Of a stretch of 64,000 bases of DNA, positions 1-12,040 are shown one piece after another. A program made the position numbers and the translations under genes. Source of the stretch: Synchiropus splendidus (taxonomy: Eukaryota > Chordata > Actinopteri > Syngnathiformes > Callionymidae); assembly GCF_027744825.2 (NCBI RefSeq), contig NC_071349.1:3224001-3288000 (forward strand). Direction: 5' to 3'. A model generated the notes under the pieces. That model worked only from the letters and a program-made list of their open reading frames with translations, ran no database searches and was not told where the DNA came from. Position 1 is the first letter of the stretch; each line of letters opens with the position of its first letter.

Positions 1-35
1 CTTTCTGCTATAGTGGGAGCTGAAAATTTCATGTT

Positions 36-152
36 CTGAAGCTTCCCTGCAAAGTTATGGCACAATGCAGAAAACGCGTTTTCAGCCTGAGATAAGGTGG
101 GTTTCGGAACGCCAAACATAAAAGTGTTGATAACTTTGGAAAAACACTTCAG
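36..152. repeat. Imperfect inverted repeat inside the monomer (first unit as example)
   Basis: In the first monomer, CTGAAG (36-41) is followed after 8 bases by CAAAGTTAT (50-58). The reverse complement of the same arrangement lies downstream: ATAACTTTG (130-138), 8 bases, then CTTCAG (147-152). The two 23-bp arms match at about 17 positions without a gap and are separated by about 71 bp. Most other units carry the same arrangement, except where TTTGG is TTTCG or the CTGAAG site has changed. The monomer may descend from two inverted half-units, or the arms may be sites for a dimeric binding protein; both are inferences. Confidence 0.7.
70..83. other. 14-bp perfect palindrome of the monomer (first unit as example)
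   Basis: GAAAACGCGTTTTC equals its own reverse complement. Allowing one mismatched pair, the dyad extends to 20 bp, from GC at 67-68 to GC at 85-86. It recurs at consensus position 70-83 in most units carrying the GCAG form. Units of the GCGT form keep a 12-bp core, AAAACGCGTTTT. The centre contains two CpG steps, which are the commonest sites of change in the monomer. Short dyads of this kind are found in many centromeric satellites that lack a CENP-B box; a role here is inferred. Confidence 0.85.
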
Positions 153-288
153 ACAGCTTATATTTGAAGTGCAACTACTAGAAAGACCCTTTCTGCTATA
201 GTGGGAGGAGAAACTTTCATGTTCTGAAGCTTTCCTTCAAAGTTATGGCACAATGCAGAAAACGCATTTTCAGCCTGAGATAAGGTGG

Positions 289-298
289 GTTCCGGAAC
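289..298. other. 10-bp palindrome GTTCCGGAAC (second unit as example)
   Basis: GTTCCGGAAC at consensus 101-110 is a perfect dyad in units with the GGTGGGTTCC form. Units with the GGTCGATTCC form keep the 8-bp core TTCCGGAA. It lies 17 bp downstream of the 14-bp palindrome, so each monomer has two dyads with centres about 29 bp apart. Common variants are TTCCAGAAC, TTCTGGAAC and TTCAGGAAC, which break the symmetry. Function is unknown. Confidence 0.8.
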
Positions 299-2104
299 GC
301 CAAACATAAAAATGTTGATAACTTTCGAAAAACACTTCAGACAGATTAGATTTGATGTGCAACTATTAGAAAGACCATGTTTGTCATAGTGGGAGCTGAA
401 AATTTCATGTTCTGATGCTTCCCTGCAAAGTTAAGGAACAATGCAGAAAACCCATTTTCAGCCTGAGATAAGGTGGGTTCCGGAACGCCAAACATAAAAA
501 TGTTGATAACTTTGGAAAACCACTTCAGACAGCTTAGATTTGATGTGCAACTACAAGAAAGACCCTTTATGCTATTGTGGGAGGTTAAAATTTCATGTTC
601 TGAAGATTCCCAGCAAAGTTTTGGCATAAAGCAGAAAACGCGTTTTCAGCCAGAGATAAGGTGGGTTCCGGAACGCCAAACATAAAGATGTTGATAACTT
701 TGGAAAAACACTTCAGACAGCTTAGATTTGATGTGTAACTACTAGAAAGACCCTTTCTGCTATAGTGGGAGCTGAAAATTTCATGTTCTGAAGCTTCCCT
801 GCAAAGTTATGGCACAATGCAGAAAACGTCTTTTCAGCCTGAGATAAGGTGGGTTCCGGAACGCCAAACATAAAAATGTTGATAACTTTGGAAAAACACT
901 TCAGACAGCTTAGATTTGATGTGCAACTACTAGAAAAAGCCTTTCTGCTACAGTTGGTGCTTAAAATTTCATGTTCTACAGCTTCCCTGCAAAGTTGTGG
1001 CACAATGCAGAAAACGCGTTTTCAGCCTGAGATAAGGTGGGTTCCGGAACGCCAAACATAAAAATGTTGATAACTTTGGAAAACCACTTCAGACAGCTTA
1101 GATTTGATGTGCAACTACAAGAAAGACCCTTTGTGCTATTGTGGGAGGTTATAATTTCATGTTCTGAAGATTCCCAGCAAAGTTTTGGCATAAAGCAGAA
1201 AACGCGTTTTCAGCCAGAGATAAGGTGGGTTCCGGAACGCCAAACATAAAAATGTTGATAACTTTGGAAAACCACTTCAGACAGCTTAGATTTGATGTGC
1301 AACTACAAGAAAGACCCTTTGTGCTATTGTGGGAGGTTAAAATTTCATGTTCTGAAGATTCCCAGCAAAGTTTTGGCATGAAGCAGAAAACGCGTTTTCA
1401 GCCAGAGATAAGGTGGGTTCCGGAACGCCAAACATAAAAATGTTGATAACTTTGGAAAAACACTTCAAACAGCTTAGATTTGATGTGTAACTACTAGAAA
1501 GACCCTTTCTGCTATAGTGGGAGGTGAAACTTTCATGTTCTGAAGCTTTCCTTCAAAGTTATGGCACAATGCAGAAAACGCATTTTCAGCCTGACACAAG
1601 GTGGGTTCCGGAACGCCAAACATAAAAATGTTGATAACTTTCGAAAAACACTTCAGACAGCTTAGATTTGATGTGCAACGACTACAAAGTCCCTGTCTGT
1701 TATAGTGGGAGTTGAAAAATTCCTGTTCTGAAGCTTCCCTGCAAAGTTAAGGAACAATGCAGAAAACGCGTTTTCAACATGACATAAGGTGGGTTCCGGA
1801 ACGCCAAACATAAAAATGTTGATAACTTTGGAAAAACACTTCAGACAGCTTAGATTTGATGTGCAACTACTAGAAAAGACCCTTTCTGCTATAGTGGGAG
1901 GTGAAAATTTCATGATCTGAAGCTTCCCTGCAAAGTTATGGCACAATGCAGAAAACGCGTTTTCAGCCTGAGATAAGGTGGGTTCCGCAACGCCAAACAC
2001 AAAAATGTTGATATCTTTGGAAAAACACTTCAGACGGCTTAGATTTGATGTGCAACTACGAAAAAGACCCTTTCTGCGATAGTGGGAGGTGAAAATTTAA
2101 TTTT

Positions 2105-3718
2105 CTGGAACTTCCCTGCAAAGTTATGGCACAATGCGTAAAACGCGTCTTCAGCCTGAGATAAGCTCGATTCCGGAACGCCAAACATGAAAATGTTGAT
2201 AACTTTCGAAAAACACTTCAGACAGCTTAGATTTGATGTGCAACTACTAGAAAGACCCTTTCTGCTATTGTGGGAGGTTAAAATTTCATGTTCTGAAGCT
2301 TCCCTGCAAAGTTATGGCACAATGCAGAAAACGCGTTTTCATCCTGAGATAAGGTGGGTTCCGGAACGCTAAACATAAAAATGTTGATAGCTGTGGAAAA
2401 ACACTTCAGACGGCTTAGATTTGATGTGCAACTACTAGAAAGATCCTTTCTGCTATAGAGGGAGGTGAAAATTTCATTTTCTGAAGCTTCCCTGAAAAGT
2501 TATGCCACAATGCGTAAAACGCGTTTTCAGCCTGAGATAAGTTCGATTCCAGAACGCCAAACATAAAAATGTTGATAACTTTGGAAAAACACTTCAGACA
2601 GCTAAGATTTGATGTGCAACTACTAGAAAGACCCTTTCTGCTATAGTGGGAGGTGAAAATTTCATTTTCTGAATCTTCCCTGGAAAGTTATGGGACAATG
2701 CGTAAAACGCGTTTTCAGCCTGAGATAAGGTGGATTCCGGAACGCCAAACATAAAAATGTTGATAACTGTGGAAAAACACTTCAGACGGCTTAGATTTGA
2801 TGTGCAACTACTAGAAAGATCCTTTCTGCTATAGAGGGAGGTGAAAATTTCATTTTCTGAAGCTTCCCTGAAAAGTTATGGCACAATGCGTAAAACGCGT
2901 TTTCAGCCTGAGATAAGGTCGATTCCAGAACGCCAAATATAAAAATGTTGATAACTTTGGAAAAACACTTCCAACAGCTAAGATTTGATTTGCAACTACT
3001 AGAAAGACCCTTTCTGCTATAGTGGGAGGTGAAAATTTCATTTTCTGAATCTTCCCTGGAAAGTTATGGGACAATGCGTAAAACGCGTTTTCAGCCTGAG
3101 ATAAGGTCGATTCCGGAACGCCAAACATAAAAATGTTGACAACTTTCAAAAAACACTTCAGACAGCTTCGATTTGATGTGCAACTACTAGAAAAACCCTT
3201 TCTGCTATAGTGGAAGGTGAACATTTCATTTTCTGGAACTTCCCTGCAAAGTTATGGCACAATGCGTAAAACGCGTCTTCAGCCTGAGTTAAGCTCGATT
3301 CCGGAACGCCAAACATGAAAATGTTGATAACTTTCGAAAAACACTTCAGACAGCTTAGATTTGATGTGCAACTACTAGAAAGACCCTTTCTGCTATTGTG
3401 GGAGGTTAAAATTTCATGTTCTGAAGCTTCCCTGCAAAGTTATGGCACAATGCAGAAAACGCGTTTTCAGCCTGAGATAAGGTGGGTTCCGGAACGCTAA
3501 ACATAAAAATGTTGATAACTGTGGAAAAACACTTCAGACGGCTTAGATTTGATGTGCAACTACTAGAAAGATCCTTTCTGCTATAGAGGGAGGTGAAAAT
3601 TTCATTTTCTGAAGCTTCCCTGAAAAGTTATGGCACAATGCGTAAAACGCGTTTTCAGCTTGAGATAAGGTCGATTCCAGAACGCCAAACATAAAAATGT
3701 TGATAACTTTCGAAAAAC
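2105..3718. repeat. 6-monomer (1128-bp) duplication with an embedded dimer
   Basis: The block from about 2105 to 2590 recurs from about 3233 to 3718, offset by 1128 bp (6 x 188). Shared private variants are TTCTGGAACTTCC, GCGTCTTCAGCC, AAGCTCGATTCC, AACATGAAAATG and GGAACGCTAAACATAAAAATG. Inside it, about 2390-2730 matches 2766-3106 at 376 bp (2 units), marked by AACTGTGGAAAAAC and CTATAGAGGGAGG. No gene is present. Confidence 0.85.
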
Positions 3719-5624
3719 ACTTCAGACGGCTTAGATTTGATGTGCAGCTACTAGAAAGATCCTTTCTGCTATAGAGGGAGGTGAAAATTTCATTTTCTGA
3801 ATCTTCCCTGAGAATTTATGGCACAATTCACAAAACGCGTTTTCAGCCTGAGATAACGTGGGTTCCGAAACCCCAAATGTAAAAATGTTGATAACTTTGG
3901 AAAAAACATTTCAGACAGCTTAGATTTGATGTGCAACTACTAGAAAGACCCTTTCTGCCACAGTGGGAGGTGAAAATTTCATGTTCTGAAGCTTCCCTGC
4001 AAAGTTATGGCACAATGCAGAAAACGCGTTTTCAGCTTGAGATAAGGTGGGTTCCGGAACGCCAAACATAAAAATGTTGATAACTTTGGAAAACCACTTC
4101 AGACAGCTTAGATTTGATGTGCAACTACAAGAAAGACCCTTTATGCTATTGTGGGAGGTTAAAATTTCATGTTCTAAAGATTCCTAGGAAAGTTAAGGCA
4201 CAAAGCAGAAAATGCGTTTTCAGCCTGAGATGTGGTGGGTTCCGGAACGCCAAACATGAAAATGTTGATAACTTTGGAAAAACACTTCAGACAGCTTATA
4301 TTTGATGTGCAACTACTAGAAAGACCCTTTCTGCTATAGTGGGAGGTGAAACTTTCATGTTCTGAAGCTTCAGTGCAAAGTTATGGCACAATGCAGAAAA
4401 CACGTTTTCGGCCTGAAATAAGGTGGGTTCCGGAACGCCAAAGTTGATAACTTTGGAAAAAACATTTCAGACAGCTTAGATTTGATGTGCAACTACTAAA
4501 AAGACCCTTTCTGCTATAGTGGGAGGTGAAACTTTCATGTTCTGAAGCTTTCCTTCAAAGTTATGGCACAATGCAGAAAACGCGTTTTCAGGCTGAGACA
4601 AGGTGGGTTCCGGAACGGCAAACATAAAAATGTTGATAACTTTCGAAAAACACTTCAGACAGCTTAGATTTGATGTGCAACTACTAGAAAGACCCTTTCT
4701 GCTATTGTGGGAGGTTAAAATTTCATGTTCTGAAGCTTCCCTGCAAAGTTATGGCACAATGCAGAAAACGCGTTTTCAGCCTGAGATAAGGTGGGTTCCG
4801 GAACGCTAAACATAAAAATGTTGATAACTGTGGAAAAACACTTCAGACGGCTTAGATTTGATGTGCAACTACTAGAAAGATCCTTTCTGCTATAGAGGGA
4901 GGTGAAAATTTCATTTTCTGAAGCTTCCCTGAAAAGTTATGGCACAATGCGTAAAACGCGTTTTCAGCTTGAGATAAGGTCGATTCCAGAACGCCAAACA
5001 TAAAAATGTTGATAACTTTCGAAAAACACTTCAGACGGCTTAGATTTGATGTGCAACTACTAGAAAGATCCTTTCTGCTATAGAGGGAGGTGAAAATTTC
5101 ATTTTCTGAATCTTCCCTGAGAATTTATGGCACAATTCACAAAACGCGTTTTCAGCCTGAGATAACGTGGGTTCCGAAACCCCAAACGTAAAAATGTTGA
5201 TAACTTTGGAAAAAACATTTCAGACAGCTTAGATTTGATGTGCAACTACTAGAAAGACCCTTTCTGCCACAGTGGGAGGTGAAAATTTCATGTTCTGAAG
5301 CTTCCCTGCAAAGTTATGGCACAATGCAGAAAACGCGTTTTCAGCTTGAGATAAGGTGGGTTCCGGAACGCCAAACATAAAAATGTTGATAACTTTGGAA
5401 AACCACTTCAGACAACTTAGATTTGATGTGCAACTACAAGAAAGACCCTTTATGCTATTGTGGGAGGTTAAAATTTCATGTTCTAAAGATTCCTAGGAAA
5501 GTTAAGGCACAAAGCAGAAAATGCGTTTTCAGCCTGAGATGTGGTGGGTTCCGGAACGCCAAACATAAAAATGTTGATAACTTTGGAAAAACACTTCAGA
5601 CAGCTTATATTTGATGTGCCACTA
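3324..5624. repeat. 7-monomer duplication with a 1309-bp offset
   Basis: About 3324-4315 matches 4633-5624. The offset of 1309 bp equals 7 x 188 minus 7, explained by a 9-bp deletion near 4438 and two 1-bp insertions (GGAAAAAACATTTC). Shared markers are GCTAAACATAAAAATG, GAGAATTTATGGCAC, CCGAAACCCCAAA and the unit with GATTCCTAGGAAAG. It overlaps the 9-monomer repeat that follows, so the duplications are nested. Confidence 0.85.
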
Positions 5625-8029
5625 CTAGAAAGACCCTTTCTGCTATAGTGGGAGGTGAAACTTTCATGTTCTGAAGCTTTCCTTCAAAGTTATGGGACAA
5701 TGCAGAAAACGCATTTTCAGCCTGAGATAAGGTGGGTTCCGGAACGCCAATCATAAAAATGTTGATAACTTTCGAAAAACACTTCAGACAGATTAGATTT
5801 GATGTGCAACTATTAGAAAGACCCTGTTTGTCATAGTGGGAGCTGAAAATTTTATGTTCTGATGCTTCCCTGCAAAGTTAAGGAACAATGCAGAAAACGC
5901 GTTTTCAGCCTGAGATAAGGTGGGTTCCGGAATGCCAAACATAAAAATGTTGATAACTTTCGAAAAACAGTTCAGACAGATTAGATTTGATGTGCAACTA
6001 CTAGAAAGAGCCTTTCTGCTACAGTGGGTGGATAAAACTCCATGTTCTGAAGCTTCACTGCAAAGTTATGGCACAATGCAGAAAACGCATTTTCGGCCTG
6101 AAATAAGGTGGGTTCCGGAACGCCAAAGTTGATAACTTTGGAAAAAACATTTCAGACAGCTTAGATTTGATGTGCAACTACTAAAAAGACCCTTTCTGCT
6201 ATAGTGGGAGGTGAAACTTTCATGTTCTGAAGCTTTCCTTCAAAGTTATGGCACAATGCAGAAAACGCGTTTTCAGGCTGAGACAAGGTGGGTTCCGGAA
6301 CGGCAAACATAAAAATGTTGATAACTTTCGAAAAACACTTCAGACAGCTTAGATTTGATGTGCAACTACTAGAAAGACCCTTTCTGCTATTGTGGGAGGT
6401 TAAAATTTCATGTTCTGAAGCTTCCCTGCAAAGTTATGGCACAATGCAGAAAACGCGTTTTCAGCCTGAGATAAGGTGGGTTCCGGAACGCTAAACATAA
6501 AAATGTTGATAACTGTGGAAAAACACTTCAGACGGCTTAGATTTGATGTGCAACTACTAGAAAGATCCTTTCTGCTATAGAGGGAGGTGAAAATTTCATT
6601 TTCTGAAGCTTCCCTGAAAAGTTATGGCACAATGCGTAAAACGCGTTTTCAGCTTGAGATAAGGTCGATTCCAGAACGCCAAACATAAAAATGTTGATAA
6701 CTTTCGAAAAACACTTCAGACGGCTTAGATTTGATGTGCAACTACTAGAAAGATCCTTTCTGCTATAGAGGGAGGTGAAAATTTCATTTTCTGAATCTTC
6801 CCTGAGAATTTATGGCACAATTCACAAAACGCGTTTTCAGCCTGAGATAACGTGGGTTCCGAAACCCCAAACGTAAAAATGTTGATAACTTTGGAAAAAA
6901 CATTTCAGACAGCTTAGATTTGATGTGCAACTACTAGAAAGACCCTTTCTGCCACAGTGGGAGGTGAAAATTTCATGTTCTGAAGCTTCCCTGCAAAGTT
7001 ATGGCACAATGCAGAAAACGCGTTTTCAGCTTGAGATAAGGTGGGTTCCGGAACGCCAAACATAAAAATGTTGATAACTTTGGAAAACCACTTCAGACAA
7101 CTTAGATTTGATGTGCAACTACAAGAAAGACCCTTTATGCTATTGTGGGAGGTTAAAATTTCATGTTCTAAAGATTCCTAGGAAAGTTAAGGCACAAAGC
7201 AGAAAATGCGTTTTCAGCCTGAGATGTGGTGGGTTCCGGAACGCCAAACATAAAAATGTTGATAACTTTGGAAAAACACTTCAGACAGCTTATATTTGAT
7301 GTGCCACTACTAGAAAGACCCTTTCTGCTATAGTGGGAGGTGAAACTTTCATGTTCTGAAGCTTTCCTTCAAAGTTATGGGACAATGCAGAAAACGCATT
7401 TTCAGCCTGAGATAAGGTGGGTTCCGGAACGCCAATCATAAAAATGTTGATAACTTTCGAAAAACACTTCAGACAGATTAGATTTGATGTGCAACTATTA
7501 GAAAGACCCTGTTTGTCATAGTGGGAGCTGAAAATTTTATGTTCTGATGCTTCCCTGCAAAGTTAAGGAACAATGCAGAAAACGCGTTTTCAGCCTGAGA
7601 TAAGGTGGGTTCCGGAATGCCAAACATAAAAATGTTGATAACTTTCGAAAAACAGTTCAGACAGATTAGATTTGATGTGCAACTACTAGAAAGAGCCTTT
7701 CTGCTACAGTGGGTGGATAAAACTCCATGTTCTGAAGCTTCACTGCAAAGTTATGGCACAATGCAGAAAACGCATTTTCGGCCTGAAATAAGGTGGGTTC
7801 CGGAACGCCAAAGTTGATAACTTTGGAAAAAACATTTCAGACAGCTTAGATTTGATGTGCAACTACTAAAAAGACCCTTTCTGCTATAGTGGGAGGTGAA
7901 ACTTTCATGTTCTGAAGCTTTCCTTCAAAGTTATGGCACAATGCAGAAAACGCGTTTTCAGGCTGAGACAAGGTGGGTTCCGGAACGGCAAACATAAAAA
8001 TGTTGATAACTTTCGAAAAACACTTCAGA
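4405..8029. repeat. 9-monomer higher-order repeat, 1685-bp period, about 2.15 copies
   Basis: Copies run from about 4405 to 6089, 6090 to 7774, and 7775 to 8029 (partial). The period is 1685 bp, that is 9 x 188 minus 7, because one unit carries a 9-bp deletion and two carry 1-bp A insertions. Private markers fall at the same place in both full copies: GATGTGCCACTAC (about 5613 and 7298), CGCCAATCATAAAAATG (about 5738 and 7423), GAAAATTTTATG (about 5847 and 7532) and GTGGATAAAACTCCATG (about 6028 and 7713). The third copy breaks near 8030, where the sequence switches to a different unit. No gene is present. Confidence 0.93.
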
Positions 8030-8180
8030 CAGATTAGATTTGATGTGCAACTATTAGAAAGACCCTGTTTGTCATAGTGGGAGCTGATAATTTCATGTTC
8101 TGATGCTTCCCTGCAACGTTAAGGAACAATGCAGAAAATGCGTTTTCAGCCTGAGATAAGCTGGGTTCCGGAACGCCAAA

Positions 8181-10213
8181 CTTAAAAATGTTGATAACTT
8201 TGGAAAAACACTTCAGACAGCTTAGATTTGATGTGCAACTACTAGAAAGACCCTGTCTGCTATAGTGGGAGGTGAAAATTTCATTTTCTGAAGCTTCCCT
8301 GAGAATTTATGGCACAATGCACAAAACGCGTTTTCAGCCTGAGATAAGGTGGGTTCCGGAACGCCAAAGTTGATAACTTTGGAACAACACTTCAGACAGC
8401 TTAGATTTGATGTGCAACTACTACAAAGACCGTTTCTGCTTTAGAGGGAGGTGAAAATTTCATGTTCTGAAGCTTCCCTGAGAAGTTATGGCACAATGCA
8501 GAAAACGCGTTTTCAGCCTGAGATAAGGTTGGTTCCGGAACGCCAAACGTAAAAATGTTGATAACTTTGGAAAAACACTTCAGACAGCTTAGATTTGATG
8601 TGTATCTAGTAGAAAGACCCTTTCTGCTATAGTGGGAGGTGAAACTTTCATCTTCTGAAGCTTTCCTTCAAAGTTATGGCACAATGCAGAAAACGCGTTT
8701 TCAGCCTGAGATAAGGTCGATTCCTGAACGCCAAACGTAAAAATGTTGATAACTTTGGACAAACACTTCAGACGGCTTAGATTTGAAGTGCAACTACTAG
8801 AAAGATCGTTTCTGCTATAGAGGGAGGTGAAAATTTCTTTTTCTGAAGCTTCCCTGCAAAGTTATGGCACAATGCGTAAAACGCGTTTTCAGCCTGAGAT
8901 AAGGTCGATTCCGGAACGCCAAACATAAAAATGTTGATAACTTTCGAAAAACACTTCAGACAGCTTCGATTTGATGAGCAACTACTAGAAAAACCCTTTG
9001 TGCTATAGTGGAAGGTGAACATTTCATTTTCTGGAACTTCCCTGCAAAGTTATGGCACAATGCGTAAAACGCGTCTTCAGCCTGATATAAGTTCGATTCC
9101 GGAACGCCAAACATGAAAATGTTGATAACTTTCGAAAAACACTTCAGACAGCTTAGATTTGATGTGCAACTACTAGAAAGACCCTTTCTGCAATAGTTTG
9201 AGGTTAAAATTTCATGTTCTGAAGCTTCCCTGCAAAGTTATGGCACAATGCAGAAAACGCGTTTTCAGCCTGAGATAAGGTGGGTTCCGGAATGCCAAAC
9301 ATAAAAATGTTGATAACTTTGGAAAAACACTTCAGACGGCTTAGATTTGATGTGCAACTACTGGAAAGATCCTTTCTGCTATAGAGGGAGGTGAAAATTG
9401 CATTTTCTGAAGCTTCCCTGCAAAGTTATGGCACAATGCAGAAAACGCGTTTTCAGCTTGAGATAAGGTGGGTTCCGGAACGCCAAACATAAAAATGTTG
9501 ATAACTTTGGAAAACCATTTCAGACAGCTTAGATTTGATGTGCAACTACAAGAAAGACCCTTTATGCTATTGTGGGAGGTTAAAATTTCATGTTCTAAAG
9601 ATTCCTAGGAAAGTTAAGGCACAAAGCAGAAAATGCGTTTTCAGCCTGAGATAACGTGGGTTCCGGAACGCCAAACATAAAAATGTTGATAACTTTGGAA
9701 AAACACTTCAGACAGCTTATATTTGATGTGCAACTACTAGAAAGACCCTTTCTGCTATAGTGGGAGGTGAAACTTTCATGTTCTGAAGCTTTCCTTCAAA
9801 GTTATAGCACAATGCAGAAAACGCGTTTTCAGCCCGAGATAAGGTGGGTTCCAGAACGCCAAACTTAAAAATGTTGATAACTTTGGAAAAACACTTCAGA
9901 CAGCTTAGATTTGATGTGCAACTACTAGAAAGACCCTGTCTGCTATAGTGGGAGGTGAAAATTTCATTTTCTGAAGCTTCCCTGAGAATTTATGGCACAA
10001 TGCACAAAACGCGTTTTCAGCCTGAGATAAGGTGGGTTCCGGAACGCCAAAGTTGATAACTTTGGAACAACACTTCAGACAGCTTAGATTTGATGTGCAA
10101 CTACTACAAAGACCGTTTCTGCTTTAGAGGGAGGTGAAAATTTCATGTTCTGAAGCTTCCCTGAGAAGTTATGGCACAATGCAGAAAACGCGTTTTCAGC
10201 CTGAGATAACGTG
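8181..10213. repeat. Split 9-monomer duplication with a 1683-bp offset
   Basis: About 8181-8530 matches 9864-10213. Shared changes are CAAACTTAAAAATG, GAGAATTTATGGCACAATGC, the 9-bp deletion CCAAAGTTGATAAC, GGAACAACACTTC, and CTACAAAGACCGTTTCTGC followed by TTTAGAGGG. Between the copies lie ordinary units, including one with the GATTCCTAGGAAAG marker at about 9600 that also occurs near 4180, 5490, 7170 and 11475. Confidence 0.85.
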
Positions 10214-10749
10214 GGTTCCGAAACCCCAAACGTAAAAATGTTGATAACTTTGGAAAAAACACTTCAGACAGCTTAGATTTGATGTGCAACTACTAGAAAA
10301 GACCCTTTCTGCTATAGTGGGAGGTGAAAATTTCATTTTCTGAATCTTCCCTGGAAAGTTATGGGACAATGCGTAAAACGCGTCTTCAGCCTGAGATAAG
10401 CTCGATTCCGGAACGCCAAACATGAAAATGTTGATAACTTTCGAAAAACACTTCAGACAGCTTAGATTTGATGTGCAACTACTAGAAAGACCCTTTCTGC
10501 AATAGTTTGAGGTTAAAATTTCATGTTCTGAAGCTTCCCTGCAAAGTTATGGCACAATGCAGAAAACGCGTTTTCAGCCTGAGATAAGGTGGGTTCCGGA
10601 ATGCCAAACATAAAAATGTTGATAACTTTGGAAAAACACTTCAGACGGCTTAGATTTGATGTGCAACTACTGGAAAGATCCTTTCTGCTATAGAGGGAAG
10701 TGAAAATTTCATTTTCTGAAGCTTCCCTGCAAAGTTATGGCACAATGCG
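9071..10749. repeat. 7-monomer duplication with a 1309-bp offset, interleaved with the previous pair
   Basis: About 9071-9440 matches 10380-10749. Markers are GCGTCTTCAGCC, AACATGAAAATG, CAATAGTTTGAGGTTAAAA, CGGAATGCCAAACATAAAAA and CTACTGGAAAGATCC. The 7-bp shortfall from 1316 comes from the 9-bp deletion at about 10047 and two inserted A residues near 10255 and 10295. Confidence 0.85.
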
Positions 10750-11089
10750 TAAAACGCGTTTTCAGCCTGAGATAAGGTCGATTCCAGAACGCCAAACATA
10801 AAAATGTTGATAACTTTGGAAAAACACTTGAGACAGCTAAGATTTGATGTGCAACTACTAGAAAGACCCTTTCTGCTATAGTGGGAGGTCGAAATTTCAT
10901 GTTCTGAAGCTTCCCTGGAAATTTATGGCACAATGCAGAAAACTCGTTTTTTAGCCTGAGATAAGGTGGGTTCCGGAATGCCAAACATAAAAATGTTGAT
11001 AACTTTGGAAAAACACTTCAGACGGCTTAGATTTGATGTGCAACTACTAGAAAGATCCTTTCTGCTATAGAGGGAGGTGAAAATTTCAT

Positions 11090-12040
11090 TTTCTGAATCT
11101 TCCCTGAGCATTTATGGCACAATTCACAAAACGCGTTTTCAGCCTGAGATAACGTGGGTTCCGAAACCCCAAACGTAAAAATGTTGATAACTTTGGAAAA
11201 AACATTTCAGACAGCTTAGATTTGATGTGCAACTACTAGAAAGACCCTTTCTGCCACAGTGGGAGGTGAAAATTTCATGTTCTGAAGCTTCCCTGCAAAG
11301 TTATGGCACAATGCAGAAAACGCGTTTTCAGCTTGAGATAAGGTGGGTTCCGGAACGCCAAACATAAAAATGTTGATAACTTTGGAAAACCACTTCAGAC
11401 AGCTTAGATTTGATGTGCAACTACAAGAAAGACCCTTTATGCTATTGTGGGAGGTTAAAATTTCATGTTCTAAAGATTCCTAGGAAAGTTAAGGCACAAA
11501 GCAGAAAATGCGTTTTCAGCCTGAGATGTGGTGGGTTCCGGAACGCCAAACATAAAAATGTTGATAACTTTGGAAAAACACTTCCGACAGCTTAGATTTG
11601 ATGTGCAACTATTAGAAAGACCCTGTTTGTCATAGTGGGAGCTGAAAATTTTATGTTCTGATGCTTCCCTGCAAAGTTAAGGAACAATGCAGAAAACGCG
11701 TTTTCAGCCTGAGATAAGGTGGGTTCCGGAATGCCAAACATAAAAATGTTGATAACTTTCGAAAAACAGTTCAGACAGATTAGATTTGATGTGCAACTAC
11801 TAGAAAGAGCCTTTCTGCTACAGTGGGTGGTTAAAACTCCATGTTCTGAAGCTTCACTGCAAAGTTATGGCACAATGCAGAAAACGCGTTTTCGGCCTGA
11901 AATAAGGTGGGTTCCGGAACGCCAAAGTTGATAACTTTGGAAAAAACATTTCAGACAGCTTAGATTTGATGTGCAACTACTAAAAAGACCCTTTCTGCTA
12001 TAGTGGGAGGTGAAACTTTCATGTTCTGAAGCTTTCCTTC
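11090..12040. repeat. Displaced copy of the 9-monomer repeat lacking one unit
   Basis: About 11090-11580 matches 6790-7278 and its 1685-bp copies, and about 11585-12040 matches 7471-7926. The two offsets, 4302 and 4114, differ by exactly 188, so one monomer has been lost at about 11580. It carries the TAGGAAAG unit, the GAAAATTTTATG unit and the 9-bp deletion at 11922. Confidence 0.8.

Larger units (their letters stand above)
1..2020. repeat. Satellite block: AAGATTCCCAG variant units and a 7-monomer echo
   Basis: There is no gene here, only about 11 monomers. Three units (roughly 473-660, 1037-1224 and 1225-1412) share CTACAAGAAAG, CTATTGTGGG and GAAGATTCCCAGCAAAG, marking them as recent copies; the last two are adjacent and almost identical. 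A GAAACTTTCATGTTCTGAAG unit with the CTTTCCTTCAAAG change occurs at 211 and again at 1527, exactly 1316 bp (7 units) apart. Confidence 0.85.

Noticed and set aside
2850..3224. Longest open frame (124 codons, minus strand) and the many 60-110-codon frames on both strands
   Set aside because: They are translations of the satellite. 188 is not divisible by 3, so the frame changes every unit. Plus-strand frames appear only where the TAG in CTATAG is mutated. Similar peptides recur because the DNA recurs. No start context, codon bias or continuity supports a gene.
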